A program made the translations under genes and the position numbers. DNA of 64,000 nt, from positions 62,001 to 126,000 of the forward strand of contig NZ_BSNG01000004.1 in the NCBI RefSeq assembly GCF_030159855.1, given 5' to 3'. Position 1 is the first letter of the stretch. Each line of letters starts with the position of its first letter. The notes below the pieces were generated by a model that ran no database searches, was not told the DNA's origin, and was given only the letters and a program-made list of their open reading frames with translations. This document shows positions 8,738 through 18,087 of this stretch, one piece after another. The stretch comes from Devosia yakushimensis (GTDB lineage: Bacteria > Pseudomonadota > Alphaproteobacteria > Rhizobiales > Devosiaceae).

Positions 8738-9385
8738 CTAACGCACTGAAATCCGTCGCAGATTCGTGATCTCAAGGATCACGCCGCCCGGATCGGTGTT
8801 ACTGGGAACCATTACCACGTCATGATGCCAATGCGCACCCGATTCCGCCAGCTCTTCAACATATTCCCGGCCCTTATGCAGTAAGGCACGGGTTTTGCTG
8901 ACAAAAAAAGGCTCCATCCATTCGCAGAGCAGCGGCATGGCGGCCAGCGCCCGGGACGTTATGATATCTGGCGCCGGTGTTTCACGTGAATCAATTTCGT
9001 CGCTTCGCTGCGCCAGAACGGTCACTGCCAGACCCAATTCCCGCGCCACCGTGCGCAAAAAGCTGGCCTTGCGGCCATTGGGCTCAACCAATAGGAATCG
9101 CTGCGGTCCGCCCTTCAGCGCAATGGCCAATGGCAGCGCGGGAAAGCCGCCACCGCTACCGAGATCCATGAAGCTGCTGTCCCCGTCGCGCAATAGCGAC
9201 AAAAGCTGCAGGCTATCGGCAAAGTGCCGGGTCCAGACCTGATTCAGTGTTTCACGTGAAACAAGATTCTGTACCGCCTGCCACTTGCGAAGAAGCTGAG
9301 CATAGGATTCCAGATCGGCAATAACGGCATCCACGGGCCGCACGAAATGCGACGCGTATCGATCAACGGCAGTGGCGTCGTTCAT
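8738..9385 (-). CDS. rsmG: 16S rRNA (guanine-527-N7) methyltransferase RsmG
   Basis: RsmG (GidB), 215 residues, methylates G527 of 16S rRNA using S-adenosylmethionine. Motif I is FMDLGSGGGFPALPLAIAL near residue 73. The family pattern LLVEPNGRKASFLRTVARELG follows, then SRALAAMPLL. The start codon overlaps the mnmG stop by one base, so translation is coupled to mnmG. Two parS-like sites lie within the coding region, at 8978 and 9248; both are read through as sense codons, which shows the motif is compatible with the protein sequence there. Confidence 0.95.
   Translation of the reverse strand: MNDATAVDRYASHFVRPVDAVIADLESYAQLLRKWQAVQNLVSRETLNQVWTRHFADSLQLLSLLRDGDSSFMDLGSGGGFPALPLAIALKGGPQRFLLVEPNGRKASFLRTVARELGLAVTVLAQRSDEIDSRETPAPDIITSRALAAMPLLCEWMEPFFVSKTRALLHKGREYVEELAESGAHWHHDVVMVPSNTDPGGVILEITNLRRISVR
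8978..8993. other. parS-like site 2, GANTC variant, inside rsmG
   Basis: TGTTTCACGTGAATCA carries the core TTCACGTGAA. The right half-site is AATCA instead of AAACA, which creates GAATC, a CcrM methylation target. It lies inside rsmG. Confidence 0.7.
9248..9263. other. parS-like site 3 (perfect consensus), inside rsmG
   Basis: TGTTTCACGTGAAACA is identical to the consensus ParB target and is a perfect 16-bp palindrome. It lies inside rsmG, just upstream of parAB, and is the best single parS candidate in the window. Confidence 0.92.
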
Positions 9386-11247
9386 CAGCTCGCCTTGCGC
9401 AGTTCGCCGCGGCGAATGACCGATAGCAGCAAGGTGATCGCCGCCGGCGTCATGCCATCCATCGCCTGCGCCTGTGCGATCGTCTGCGGCCTGTGCTGCT
9501 GCAACTTCTGGCGGATCTCGATGGAAAGCCCTGGAATGGCGGCATAGTCGAGCCATTCGGGAATATTGCGCTGTTCATCGCGTCGAACGGCAGCAATATC
9601 TTCGCGCTGCCGTTCCAGATACACGGCATATTGCGCATCAACGACCAATTGCTCGACTGTCCCGGAATCGAGCGCCGCGATCTCCGGCCATAGTCGGATG
9701 ACGTCCTCGGGCGCAACGTCTGGATAGGACAGTAGATCGAACGCCGATCGCGCCTTGCCATCCTCATTGACTGCAATCCCGACCTTACGCGCGGCACTTG
9801 GCGACGTGCTGAGTGTCTCCAAGAGATGACGACCGCCGCGCAAGGCCGTGGACTTGCGCTCGAAGATGGATTCACGTTGTTCGCCGACCAAACCAATATC
9901 GACACCGGACTGCGTCAAGCGTTGATCGGCATTGTCGGCGCGCAGATAAAGCCGGAATTCGGCGCGCGAGGTGAACATGCGATAGGGCTCCGACACACCG
10001 CGCGTCACCAGGTCGTCCACCATCACGCCGAGATAGCTTTCCGTGCGCGACAGGGTCAATGCGTCAGCGCCGCGGGCCGCCAGCGCGGCATTGGCACCAG
10101 CCAACAAACCCTGCGCACCGGCTTCTTCGTAGCCCGTCGTGCCATTGATCTGACCAGCCAGGTAGAGGCCCGGCTGCTTCTTGACCTCGAGCGTCAGACG
10201 CAACTCGCGCGGGTCGACATAGTCATATTCGATGGCATAACCCGGCCGGACGATCCGCACATTTTCGAGGCCCGGCATGGACTTCAAAAACGCTTCCTGC
10301 ACATCGGCCGGCAGTGAAGTGGACAGGCCATTGGGATAAATCGTGCTGTCATCAAGCCCTTCGGGCTCAAGGAAAATCTGGTGGCTATCGCGATCGGCGA
10401 AGCGCACCACCTTGTCCTCGATGGAGGGGCAATAGCGCGGGCCCCGGCTCTGGATGCGGCCGGAATACATGGCCGAGCGATGCAGATTGTCCGAGATGAT
10501 TTTGTGGGTCTCGGCCGTGGTGCGGGTAATATGGCAACTGACCTGTGGTGTCCTGATCGCCGTGGTCAATGCAGAAAAGGCCTCAGGCGGATTATCGCCG
10601 GGCTGCTCTTCCAGAGCCGAAAAGTCGATGGACGTGCCATCAAGCCGCGCCGGCGTACCCGTCTTGAGGCGGCCGAGATTAAGGCCAAGAGCCTCCAGCC
10701 GCGTCGATAGACCAAGCACGGGCTTTTCGCCGACCCGGCCGGCAGGGACGGTTTCTTCGCCGCGATGAATCAGGCCGCGCAGGAATGTGCCGGTTGTCAG
10801 CACAACAGCCTTGGTGGAAATCTGGCGCCCATCCAACAACACCACGCCGCTGACCAGGCCATCGGTGACGACAATATCGTCGACCTCACCCTCTATGACA
10901 TCGAGATTGGGTTGAGCTGTGATCGCGGCTTGCATAGCCTGCCGATAGAGCTTGCGATCGGCCTGCGCGCGGGGACCACGGACAGCGGGTCCCTTGCGGC
11001 GGTTGAGCACGCGGAACTGGATACCAGCCTGGTCGGCGACACGGCCCATCAGCCCGTCCAACGCATCGATCTCGCGCACCAGATGGCCCTTGCCCAGGCC
11101 ACCAATAGCGGGATTGCAGCTCATTTCGCCGATGGTCGCAAATTTGTGGGTCACCAGGGCCGTCGGAACACCCAGACGTGCCGAGGCCGCGGCAGCTTCG
11201 CAGCCCGCATGACCACCTCCGACAACGATGACTGCATAATCGCGCAT
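9385..11247 (-). CDS. mnmG: tRNA uridine-5-carboxymethylaminomethyl enzyme MnmG
   Basis: MnmG (GidA), 620 residues, works with MnmE to modify the wobble uridine at position 34 of several tRNAs. It uses FAD and NADH. The FAD-binding motif VVGGGHAGCEAAAASARLG is at the N-terminus. The family signatures NPAIGGLGKGHLVREIDALDG and GRLKTGTPARLDG follow. The C-terminal helical domain that binds MnmE ends near GMTPAAITLLL. The ATG at 11247 follows GGAGAG at good spacing; an upstream start 16 codons earlier lies within the parS-like site and is unlikely. It is followed by rsmG with a one-base overlap. Confidence 0.96.
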   Translation of the reverse strand: MRDYAVIVVGGGHAGCEAAAASARLGVPTALVTHKFATIGEMSCNPAIGGLGKGHLVREIDALDGLMGRVADQAGIQFRVLNRRKGPAVRGPRAQADRKLYRQAMQAAITAQPNLDVIEGEVDDIVVTDGLVSGVVLLDGRQISTKAVVLTTGTFLRGLIHRGEETVPAGRVGEKPVLGLSTRLEALGLNLGRLKTGTPARLDGTSIDFSALEEQPGDNPPEAFSALTTAIRTPQVSCHITRTTAETHKIISDNLHRSAMYSGRIQSRGPRYCPSIEDKVVRFADRDSHQIFLEPEGLDDSTIYPNGLSTSLPADVQEAFLKSMPGLENVRIVRPGYAIEYDYVDPRELRLTLEVKKQPGLYLAGQINGTTGYEEAGAQGLLAGANAALAARGADALTLSRTESYLGVMVDDLVTRGVSEPYRMFTSRAEFRLYLRADNADQRLTQSGVDIGLVGEQRESIFERKSTALRGGRHLLETLSTSPSAARKVGIAVNEDGKARSAFDLLSYPDVAPEDVIRLWPEIAALDSGTVEQLVVDAQYAVYLERQREDIAAVRRDEQRNIPEWLDYAAIPGLSIEIRQKLQQHRPQTIAQAQAMDGMTPAAITLLLSVIRRGELRKAS

Positions 11248-11278
11248 GATAACTCTCCGGCGCGCCCTCATAGGCCAA

Positions 11279-11294
11279 TGTTTCACGTGAATCA
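11279..11294. other. parS-like site 4, GANTC variant, mnmG leader
   Basis: TGTTTCACGTGAATCA lies about 32 bp upstream of the mnmG start, in the mnmE-mnmG gap. One half-site contains GAATC. Confidence 0.75.
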
Positions 11295-11315
11295 ATTCAC
11301 GGCACTGCAGGGCCG

Positions 11316-11331
11316 TGTTTCACGTGAATCA
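11316..11331. other. parS-like site 5, GANTC variant, at mnmE stop
   Basis: TGTTTCACGTGAATCA is a second copy 37 bp from the previous one, in the same orientation and identical over 16 bases. Its last three bases form the mnmE stop codon on the opposite strand. Confidence 0.75.
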
Positions 11332-12624
11332 TTTGCCGATGCAAAAGCTCATGAATAATCGGTCCAGCACGCGTTCCGCATCGAGCCGGCCAACCAGTCG
11401 CTCCAGCGCGAATGAGGCTTGGCGCAGGTTTTCGGCTGCCAGCTCCATGTCGTCCAACCGGGCCGCGGCGGCGTCGAGGGCGGCACTCGCCTCCTGCAAT
11501 GCCAAGCGATCACGTTCGCGGCTCAGCAGCGTCGGCTCGCCCGTACCCATGGTTTCGCCGATGGCGCGAAGGCGGGCAAAGAGCTCATTTAGGCCAGCCC
11601 CCGTCTGCGCGGAGACGGCAATATCAGCCGCGACGTTCGCGTTTCCGAGATCGGACTTGGTCGCTATATGCAACATCGGGACTGACACAAGGGGCGGCAC
11701 CATGTCGGGCGTGTCAGGTGCCGTTAGCCAGAGCACGATATCGGCAAGCTCGATGGCGTGACGCGCGCGACGCACGCCTTCGGCCTCAGCTTTGCTGTCG
11801 GTCTCGCGTAGTCCGGCCAAGTCCAGCAGCACAAAAAGTTGCCCGGCAATATCGAGCGGGACTTCCCGCACATCGCGGGTGGTTCCCGCTTCGTCGGTGA
11901 CAATGGCAATATCCGAACGCGCCAAGGCGTTGAGCAGGCTAGATTTTCCGGCATTCGGCACGCCGGCCAGCGCCACGCGAATACCCTCGCGGACAATACG
12001 ACCGTGTTCGATCGAGGCCAGCGCCGTACCAATGCTGGATTTCAGCACGGCGATATCGTCGCCGAATTGCGCCGGCAGACCATCGGCAACATCGCCTTCA
12101 TCGGAAAAATCCAGCCGAGCCTCGATCTCAGCACGCAGATCAAGCAGGCGATTGCGCCAATCATCAATCTGCCGCGATAGGCCGCCTTCAAACCGGGCCA
12201 AAGCTTGGCGCCGCTGGTTTTCCGTTTCGGCCTGCAGTAGATCGCCCAAGCCTTCGATTTCAACGAGGTCGAGCTTGCCATTCTCGAAGGCCCGGCGGGT
12301 GAATTCGCCGGCTTCGGCCAGGCGAGCCCCCTGCCCGGTCAGCAATTTGAGGATGGCGCGCACGCCGGCGGGCGAGCCATGCACCTGTAATTCCGCGCAG
12401 TCTTCGCCGGTAAAGCTATGGGGCGCAGGAAAGTAGGCGACGAGACCACGATCGAGGACTGAGTCCAGACCAATCGGTCGAAGCACCATGCGACGCGGTT
12501 CGGGGACGCTACCAGCCACCTGGGCGAGGATTTGGGGCACGGCGGGACCGGAGAGCCGGATTACGGCCACGCCCGAGGGCGGTGCCCCGGAGGACAACGC
12601 CACGATTGTATCGCCTGACCGCAT
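11329..12624 (-). CDS. mnmE: tRNA modification GTPase MnmE
   Basis: MnmE (TrmE) is the GTPase partner of MnmG in wobble-uridine modification. The G domain holds the P-loop GVPNAGKSSLLNAL, the switch motif TDEAGTTRDV, DLAGLRET, and TKSD in place of NKxD. The protein ends in CIGK, the conserved C-terminal cysteine motif of the family. The N-terminal folate-binding domain is intact. I took the ATG at 12624; a TTG five codons upstream is equally in frame. It lies between rho and mnmG with short gaps, on the same strand, and all may be one transcription unit. Confidence 0.95.
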   Translation of the reverse strand: MRSGDTIVALSSGAPPSGVAVIRLSGPAVPQILAQVAGSVPEPRRMVLRPIGLDSVLDRGLVAYFPAPHSFTGEDCAELQVHGSPAGVRAILKLLTGQGARLAEAGEFTRRAFENGKLDLVEIEGLGDLLQAETENQRRQALARFEGGLSRQIDDWRNRLLDLRAEIEARLDFSDEGDVADGLPAQFGDDIAVLKSSIGTALASIEHGRIVREGIRVALAGVPNAGKSSLLNALARSDIAIVTDEAGTTRDVREVPLDIAGQLFVLLDLAGLRETDSKAEAEGVRRARHAIELADIVLWLTAPDTPDMVPPLVSVPMLHIATKSDLGNANVAADIAVSAQTGAGLNELFARLRAIGETMGTGEPTLLSRERDRLALQEASAALDAAAARLDDMELAAENLRQASFALERLVGRLDAERVLDRLFMSFCIGK

Positions 12625-12675
12625 CGGATCAGACGGCAACAGGCGCGGCGAAAGCTCGCAACGCGCCCATATGCT

Positions 12676-13941
<1,266 letters not shown>

Positions 13942-14105
13942 GTAGCGGATGGACCCTTGAGGGAAATCGAAAAAAGCGTTGAGGCTATTTTGGGAGGGAG
14001 GCACCGCGCAGCGACTTGGGAAGTCGGCTTGGATATTCGGGTGCATTGGCAATCATGTAGCGTGATCCCCGCACTATTTCAAGATTGAAACGCGGCGCCC
14101 GGATT

Positions 14106-14121
14106 CGATTCACGTGAAACA
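14106..14121. other. parS-like site 6, GANTC variant, hemJ-rho gap
   Basis: CGATTCACGTGAAACA has the TTCACGTGAA core with the altered half-site on the left, giving GATTC. It lies just after the hemJ stop, in the 184-bp gap before rho. Confidence 0.7.
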
Positions 14122-14126
14122 GCATT

Positions 14127-14549
14127 TCAGAACGGCCGCCCGATCACCGCGATGACGATCAGGATCATGAGCACCGTGGGCACTTCATTGATGATGCGGA
14201 AATATTTCTGCGGCTTGGTATTGCTGTCCTGGGCGAAGTCGCGCGTGTGCCGGACAAGGATGCCGTGGCAGGCGCTGAGCGCAAGAACCGCGGCCGCCTT
14301 GAGATAGGGCCAGCCCGCGCTCCAATCGACCACACCGAACGATAGCATCCAAAGCCCGAAAATCCAGGTCGCGATCATGGCCGGTGTCATGATGCCGCGC
14401 AGCAGGCGCCGCTCCATGACCTTGAAGGTTTCCGATTTATCGGAGCCGATTTCAGCAACCGAATGATAGACGAACAAACGCGGCAGATAGAGCATGCCGG
14501 CCATCCAGGCGATGACCGAAATCACATGCGCTGCCTTGACCCATTCCAT
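14127..14549 (-). CDS. hemJ: Protoporphyrinogen IX oxidase HemJ
   Basis: This 140-residue membrane protein has four predicted hydrophobic helices. It carries the HemJ family features: an early histidine in WVKAAHVISVIAWMAG, followed by YLPRLFVYH. The motif RRLLRGIMTPAMIATWIFG comes next, and YFRIINEVPTVLMILIV near the end. HemJ oxidises protoporphyrinogen IX in most alphaproteobacteria, which lack HemG and HemY. It sits between hemE and rho; pairing hemJ with hemE is common in Rhizobiales and supports the call. The gap to hemE is 36 bp, so they are probably co-transcribed. Confidence 0.93.
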   Translation of the reverse strand: MEWVKAAHVISVIAWMAGMLYLPRLFVYHSVAEIGSDKSETFKVMERRLLRGIMTPAMIATWIFGLWMLSFGVVDWSAGWPYLKAAAVLALSACHGILVRHTRDFAQDSNTKPQKYFRIINEVPTVLMILIVIAVIGRPF

Positions 14550-14585
14550 TTTGCGAACTCCTCAACAGTTCAGCTTTTTTGCGCT

Positions 14586-15620
14586 CTAGCCGTTTTTGAC
14601 CACATCGACCAACCGCTCGACATGCGTGATCGGGGTTTCCGGCACAATGCCATGGCCGAGATTGAAAATATGCGGCCGGTCGGCAAAGGCGGCAATGATC
14701 TGGCGGGCGCGGTCTTCCATCTGCGCACCACCGGCCACCAGCCGCAAGGGATCAAGATTACCCTGCACGGTGAAACCGGCCGGAACGTGCCTCGCCGCAA
14801 ATTCGAGCGGGGTAGCATAATCGAGCCCCACCGCATTGACCCCCGTCGCCGCGACATAGGCCGCGATATTGCCGGCCGCGCCACGCGGAAAGCCGATGAT
14901 CGGCGCATTGGGCAGGCGGGCGCGAACGCCTTCGACGATGCGGCGATTGGGTTCAATGACCTGCCGGACAAAGGCCGCGTCATCCAGATTAAGCGCCCAA
15001 CTCTCGAACAGCTGCACCACATCGGCGCCGGCGGCAAATTGGGCAACCAGGTAATCAATGCTGGTTTGCACCAGAATATCGATCAGGGCGTCAAAGGCTT
15101 CCGGGTGCTGCAGCGCAAAGAGCCGCGCGGCTGCCTGATCCGGCGAACCGCGCCCGCCGATCATATAGGTCGCCACCGTCCAGGGAGAGCCGCAGAAGCC
15201 GATAAGCGTCTTGTCCGGCGTAAGGCCGGCGCGAACCCGGCGCAACGTCTCGAATACCGGCGCCAGATGGTCCAAGGCCCGATCAGGCTGTAATTGCCCG
15301 ATTGTCTCGGCCGTCACCGGCTCAAGCAACGGCCCTTCCCCAGCGGCAAACCGCACCGATTGGCCCAGGGCGTCGGGAATGACCAGAATGTCTGAAAACA
15401 GAATGGCCGCATCGAGCGGGAACCGGCGCAGCGGCTGCAGCGTCACTTCGGCCGCCAGCTCCGGCGTATAGCAAAGTTCGAGAAAGCCACCGACCTTGGT
15501 CCGCAACTCGCGATATTCCGGCAGATAGCGTCCAGCCTGGCGCATGATCCAGATGGGCGGCCGTTCCTGGCGTTCGCCAAGCACCGTTGCCAGCAAGGGT
15601 TTATGGGCCACAGCGCTCAC
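14586..15620 (-). CDS. hemE: Uroporphyrinogen decarboxylase
   Basis: HemE (344 residues) decarboxylates uroporphyrinogen III to coproporphyrinogen III in heme synthesis. The active-site loop PPIWIMRQAGRYLPEYR is near residue 24. The catalytic Asp is in DAAILFSDILVIPDALG. GFCGSPWTVATYMIGG and LGHGIVPETP follow. The GTG at 15620 has AGAGGTGATC just upstream. hemE is the gene beside the mapped replication origin of Caulobacter and of other alphaproteobacteria; here it also adjoins a long gene-free stretch with origin-type motifs. Confidence 0.96.
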   Translation of the reverse strand: MSAVAHKPLLATVLGERQERPPIWIMRQAGRYLPEYRELRTKVGGFLELCYTPELAAEVTLQPLRRFPLDAAILFSDILVIPDALGQSVRFAAGEGPLLEPVTAETIGQLQPDRALDHLAPVFETLRRVRAGLTPDKTLIGFCGSPWTVATYMIGGRGSPDQAAARLFALQHPEAFDALIDILVQTSIDYLVAQFAAGADVVQLFESWALNLDDAAFVRQVIEPNRRIVEGVRARLPNAPIIGFPRGAAGNIAAYVAATGVNAVGLDYATPLEFAARHVPAGFTVQGNLDPLRLVAGGAQMEDRARQIIAAFADRPHIFNLGHGIVPETPITHVERLVDVVKNG

Positions 15621-15807
15621 TCGATCACCTCTTCCAAAACCTCAAAAGAGAATCTTGAACTTAGTATCTTTATTATCATGGCGGTGTTTTGGATGAATTC
15701 AGCGCCGTCCACAATTGCCCATGGTGGTGACACAAGGGCGCAGCCGATTGGTTAACAGGATGTGAATCCGCATCGGGAGGGGCCAGTTCTTAACGAAAGG
15801 TAAATGG

Positions 15808-15822
15808 TTAACGTCGCGTTAA
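15808..15822. promoter_or_regulatory. Perfect CtrA box in putative oriC
   Basis: TTAA CGTCGCG TTAA matches the CtrA consensus TTAA-N7-TTAA at every fixed base and is followed by C, as in strong sites. In Caulobacter, phosphorylated CtrA bound at such sites blocks initiation. Neighbouring sites at 15752 (TTAA-N7-TGAA), 15790 (TTAA-N7-TAAA) and 15953 (TTAA-N7-TTTA) are one base off. Confidence 0.7.
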
Positions 15823-16031
15823 CGGGCGCGAGTCCGGAGTCAACGATTCGAATCCGCCTGTGCGTATCGGCTGGAAACAGCGCCCCTGCGCCAAACGGGT
15901 TTTCCCCAGACCTATCCATGACTCGTGTCGCACCGGGTGCCAACGCGAACTGTTAATGTTTCGTTTACCAAGTCGAACAAGTCCGGCCTCCCGCCAAATC
16001 CATGAGTCATTATCACAGCCAAGGCTTGAGC

Positions 16032-16040
16032 TGGGGATAA
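16032..16040 (-). other. DnaA-type box
   Basis: TTATCCCCA on the minus strand differs from the DnaA consensus TTATCCACA at one position. It lies at the maf end of the putative origin. Confidence 0.5.
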
Positions 16041-16061
16041 CTCTATGGAAAACATGGCTCC

Positions 16062-16664
16062 ATGCTGATCCTCGCCTCGCAAAGCAACACAAGAAAAACC
16101 CTGCTGGCACAGGCCGGTCTGGTCTTTTCTGCCCAGCCGGCAGCCATCGATGAACGCGTGATCGAAACCGAGGCTTTGGCCAATGGCGCCGACGCGCGCG
16201 ACGTCGCTCTGCTCCTCGCGCAAAGAAAGGCCGAGGCCGTCTCCGCCCTTAATGAAGGGGCCTTTGTGATCGGCGCCGACCAGACCCTGGCGCTCGGGAC
16301 CGAGCTTTTGCACAAGCCGGCCGACCGGGCTGCCGCTGCCGCTCAGCTCGAGCATCTCAGGGGCAAGACCCATCGCCTCCATGTTGGCGTGACCCTGGTG
16401 CAAAATGGCGCCGTGCTATGGTCCGATCTGCAGACGGCCGAACTCACCATGCGCGATTTCACCGCTGCGGAACGCGAGGATATCCTTGATCGCGAAGGCG
16501 AGGCCTTGCTGAGTTCAGTGGGCGGATACCGGCTCGAAGGGCCTTCCATTCGGCTCTTTGAAACCGTCATCGGCGACTACTTCACCATTCTGGGCCTGCC
16601 GCTGCTGCCGCTCCTGGCCGCGCTTCGCGCTATCGCCCCCGAACTTCTCGACGGAAAACCGTGA
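16062..16664 (+). CDS. maf: Maf-family nucleotide pyrophosphatase
   Basis: Maf proteins (here 200 residues) hydrolyse non-canonical or excess nucleoside triphosphates such as dTTP or UTP. The N-terminal ILASQSNTRKTLL motif, the EAVSAL region and GADQTLALG with its catalytic Asp are present. GGYRLEGPSIRLFETVIGDYFTILGLPL near the C-terminus is the family signature. It cannot be told from the sequence which nucleotide is preferred. In Rhizobiales, maf follows the origin and precedes aroE. The aroE start GTGA overlaps its stop. A kinase regulatory protein of the PpsR/RP001 family, which lies between hemE and maf in several relatives, is not seen here. Confidence 0.93.
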   Translation: MLILASQSNTRKTLLAQAGLVFSAQPAAIDERVIETEALANGADARDVALLLAQRKAEAVSALNEGAFVIGADQTLALGTELLHKPADRAAAAAQLEHLRGKTHRLHVGVTLVQNGAVLWSDLQTAELTMRDFTAAEREDILDREGEALLSSVGGYRLEGPSIRLFETVIGDYFTILGLPLLPLLAALRAIAPELLDGKP

Positions 16665-17488
16665 CCATCAAGGCCTTTGTCATCGGGCACCCCATAGCCC
16701 ATTCCCGTTCGCCATTGATTCATGGCGCCTGGCTGGCCCAGCATCACATCGATGGCAGCTACGAGGCCATCGATGTGGCGCCCGACCATCTGCCCGCTTT
16801 CTTTGACCGTCTTCGGGCGGGAGAATTTGCCGGTGGCAATGTCACGATCCCGCATAAGGAAGCGGTTTTTGCGCTCTGCGACAGCGTCGACCCGCTCGCC
16901 ACCACGATCGGCGCGGTCAATACGCTGGTCGTCAGGGATGGCAAGGTGCATGGCACCAATACCGACTATCTCGGGTTTCTGGGCAATCTGGATGCCGGCG
17001 CGCCCGGCTGGTCGGATGGCGGGAGGCCGGCAATCGTGCTCGGCGCCGGCGGCGCTTCGCGGGCTATTCTGGTTGCTCTCAGGAGCCGCCATATTCCCGT
17101 CATTCTACTCAATCGGACCCGCTCGACCGCCGATCGCCTGGCCGCCGAGATCGGTGGTGACATCCGTACTGGAGACCTCTCCGATTTCAACGCTCTGGCG
17201 CCGCTGGCGGGCCTTGTGGTCAATACCACCTCGATCGGCATGCATGGCAGCCGGTTCGACGGCTTCGATCTCGGCCAATTGTCGCCCGGAACGCTGGTGA
17301 CGGATATCGTCTATGCGCCGCTGGTGACCCCTTTACTGGCCGATGCCAGGGCGCGTGGCTTGCCGGTTGTCGATGGGCTGGGCATGTTGCTGCATCAGGC
17401 GGTGCCGGGCTTTGCGGCCTGGTTCGGCATCCGACCCGAGGTCACACCGGCCTTGCGCACCAGTATCGAGGCCACGCTGGAGCATTGA
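16661..17488 (+). CDS. aroE: Shikimate dehydrogenase
   Basis: AroE (275 residues) reduces 3-dehydroshikimate to shikimate with NADPH in aromatic amino-acid synthesis. The shikimate-binding motif HSRSPLIHGAWL is near residue 11. The catalytic lysine lies in GGNVTIPHKEAVF and the aspartate in NTDYLGFL. The NADP site is VLGAGGASRAILVAL, with the NRT phosphate clamp LLNRTRST. The GTG start overlaps the maf stop by four bases (GTGA), so translation is probably coupled. The coaE start follows the stop within 3 bp. Confidence 0.96.
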   Translation: MTIKAFVIGHPIAHSRSPLIHGAWLAQHHIDGSYEAIDVAPDHLPAFFDRLRAGEFAGGNVTIPHKEAVFALCDSVDPLATTIGAVNTLVVRDGKVHGTNTDYLGFLGNLDAGAPGWSDGGRPAIVLGAGGASRAILVALRSRHIPVILLNRTRSTADRLAAEIGGDIRTGDLSDFNALAPLAGLVVNTTSIGMHGSRFDGFDLGQLSPGTLVTDIVYAPLVTPLLADARARGLPVVDGLGMLLHQAVPGFAAWFGIRPEVTPALRTSIEATLEH

Positions 17489-17490
17489 GC

Positions 17491-18087
17491 ATGTGGCGCA
17501 TCGGCATTACCGGATCGATCGCAACGGGCAAATCTACTGTCCTTGCGGCCTTCAAGGATCAGGGTGTGCCGGTGTTTTCGGCCGATACCGCCGTGGCTGA
17601 ACTCTATGCCGGCGAGGCCGTGGGGCCTGTCGAAGCTCTGTTTCCCGGCGTGGCGCAGGATGGCAGGATCGATCGCGACCGGTTGTCGCAAAGGCTGGCG
17701 GCCGATCCCGGCGGTTTCAAGCGGCTCGAATCTGTGGTGCATCCCCTGGTGCGGAGACGGATCGCCCATTTTCTCGATTCTGCCGAGGCAGAGGGTCATG
17801 CACTGGCCGTGGTGGAAGTACCACTGCTGTTCGAAAGCGGCTATGATTATGGGTTCGACGCCATAGCCGTCACTGCGGTCGATGAAGCCATCCAGCGGCA
17901 ACGGGCTTTGGCGCGGCCGGGAATGACCGTGGAAAAGCTCAATACCATCCTTGTTCGCCAGACTCCCCAGGCCGAAAAGAGGAAGCGCGCCACCTATATA
18001 TTCGATACCGGCTCATCAATCGCACAGACCCGCCAGGAGGTCGCCGCGCTGGTCGCCGATATCCGCGCCAAAGGGCCCAAAAAATGA
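17491..18087 (+). CDS. coaE: Dephospho-CoA kinase
   Basis: CoaE (198 residues) phosphorylates dephospho-CoA in the last step of coenzyme A synthesis. The P-loop is GITGSIATGKSTV near residue 5. The lid and CoA-binding features VHPLVRRR and VVEVPLLFESGYD are present, and RQTPQAEKRKRATYIFDT closes the family pattern. The ATG at 17491 is preferred over a TTG two codons earlier because GGAG lies 8 bases before it. The last four bases overlap dnaQ (ATGA). Confidence 0.95.
   Translation: MWRIGITGSIATGKSTVLAAFKDQGVPVFSADTAVAELYAGEAVGPVEALFPGVAQDGRIDRDRLSQRLAADPGGFKRLESVVHPLVRRRIAHFLDSAEAEGHALAVVEVPLLFESGYDYGFDAIAVTAVDEAIQRQRALARPGMTVEKLNTILVRQTPQAEKRKRATYIFDTGSSIAQTRQEVAALVADIRAKGPKK

Larger units (their letters stand above)
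15621..16061. other. oriC: Putative chromosomal replication origin (oriC), hemE-maf gap
   Basis: This gap has no convincing gene. Observed features: an AT-rich block (15636-15680) next to hemE; four CtrA-like motifs (TTAA-N7-TTAA or one to two bases off) at 15752-15766, 15790-15804, 15808-15822 and 15953-15967; eight GANTC sites (15650, 15764, 15830, 15837, 15845, 15850, 15920, 16004); a DnaA-type box at 16032-16040; and degenerate boxes at 15688-15696 and 15900-15908. Known: Caulobacter oriC is beside hemE and uses CtrA and DnaA sites. Genes point away from this gap on both sides for at least 8 kb to the left and 2.7 kb to the right, as replication-coupled transcription would predict. The inference is strong but unproven. 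Confidence 0.75.

Noticed and set aside
15845..15860. A GATTCGAATCC stretch resembling a tRNA T-loop
   Set aside because: No D arm, anticodon arm or acceptor stem of the right spacing surrounds it, and it is better explained by two adjoining GANTC sites in the origin gap.
15752..16110. Short minus-strand frames in the hemE-maf gap
   Set aside because: No ribosome site or conserved motif; the gap has regulatory features that explain it better.
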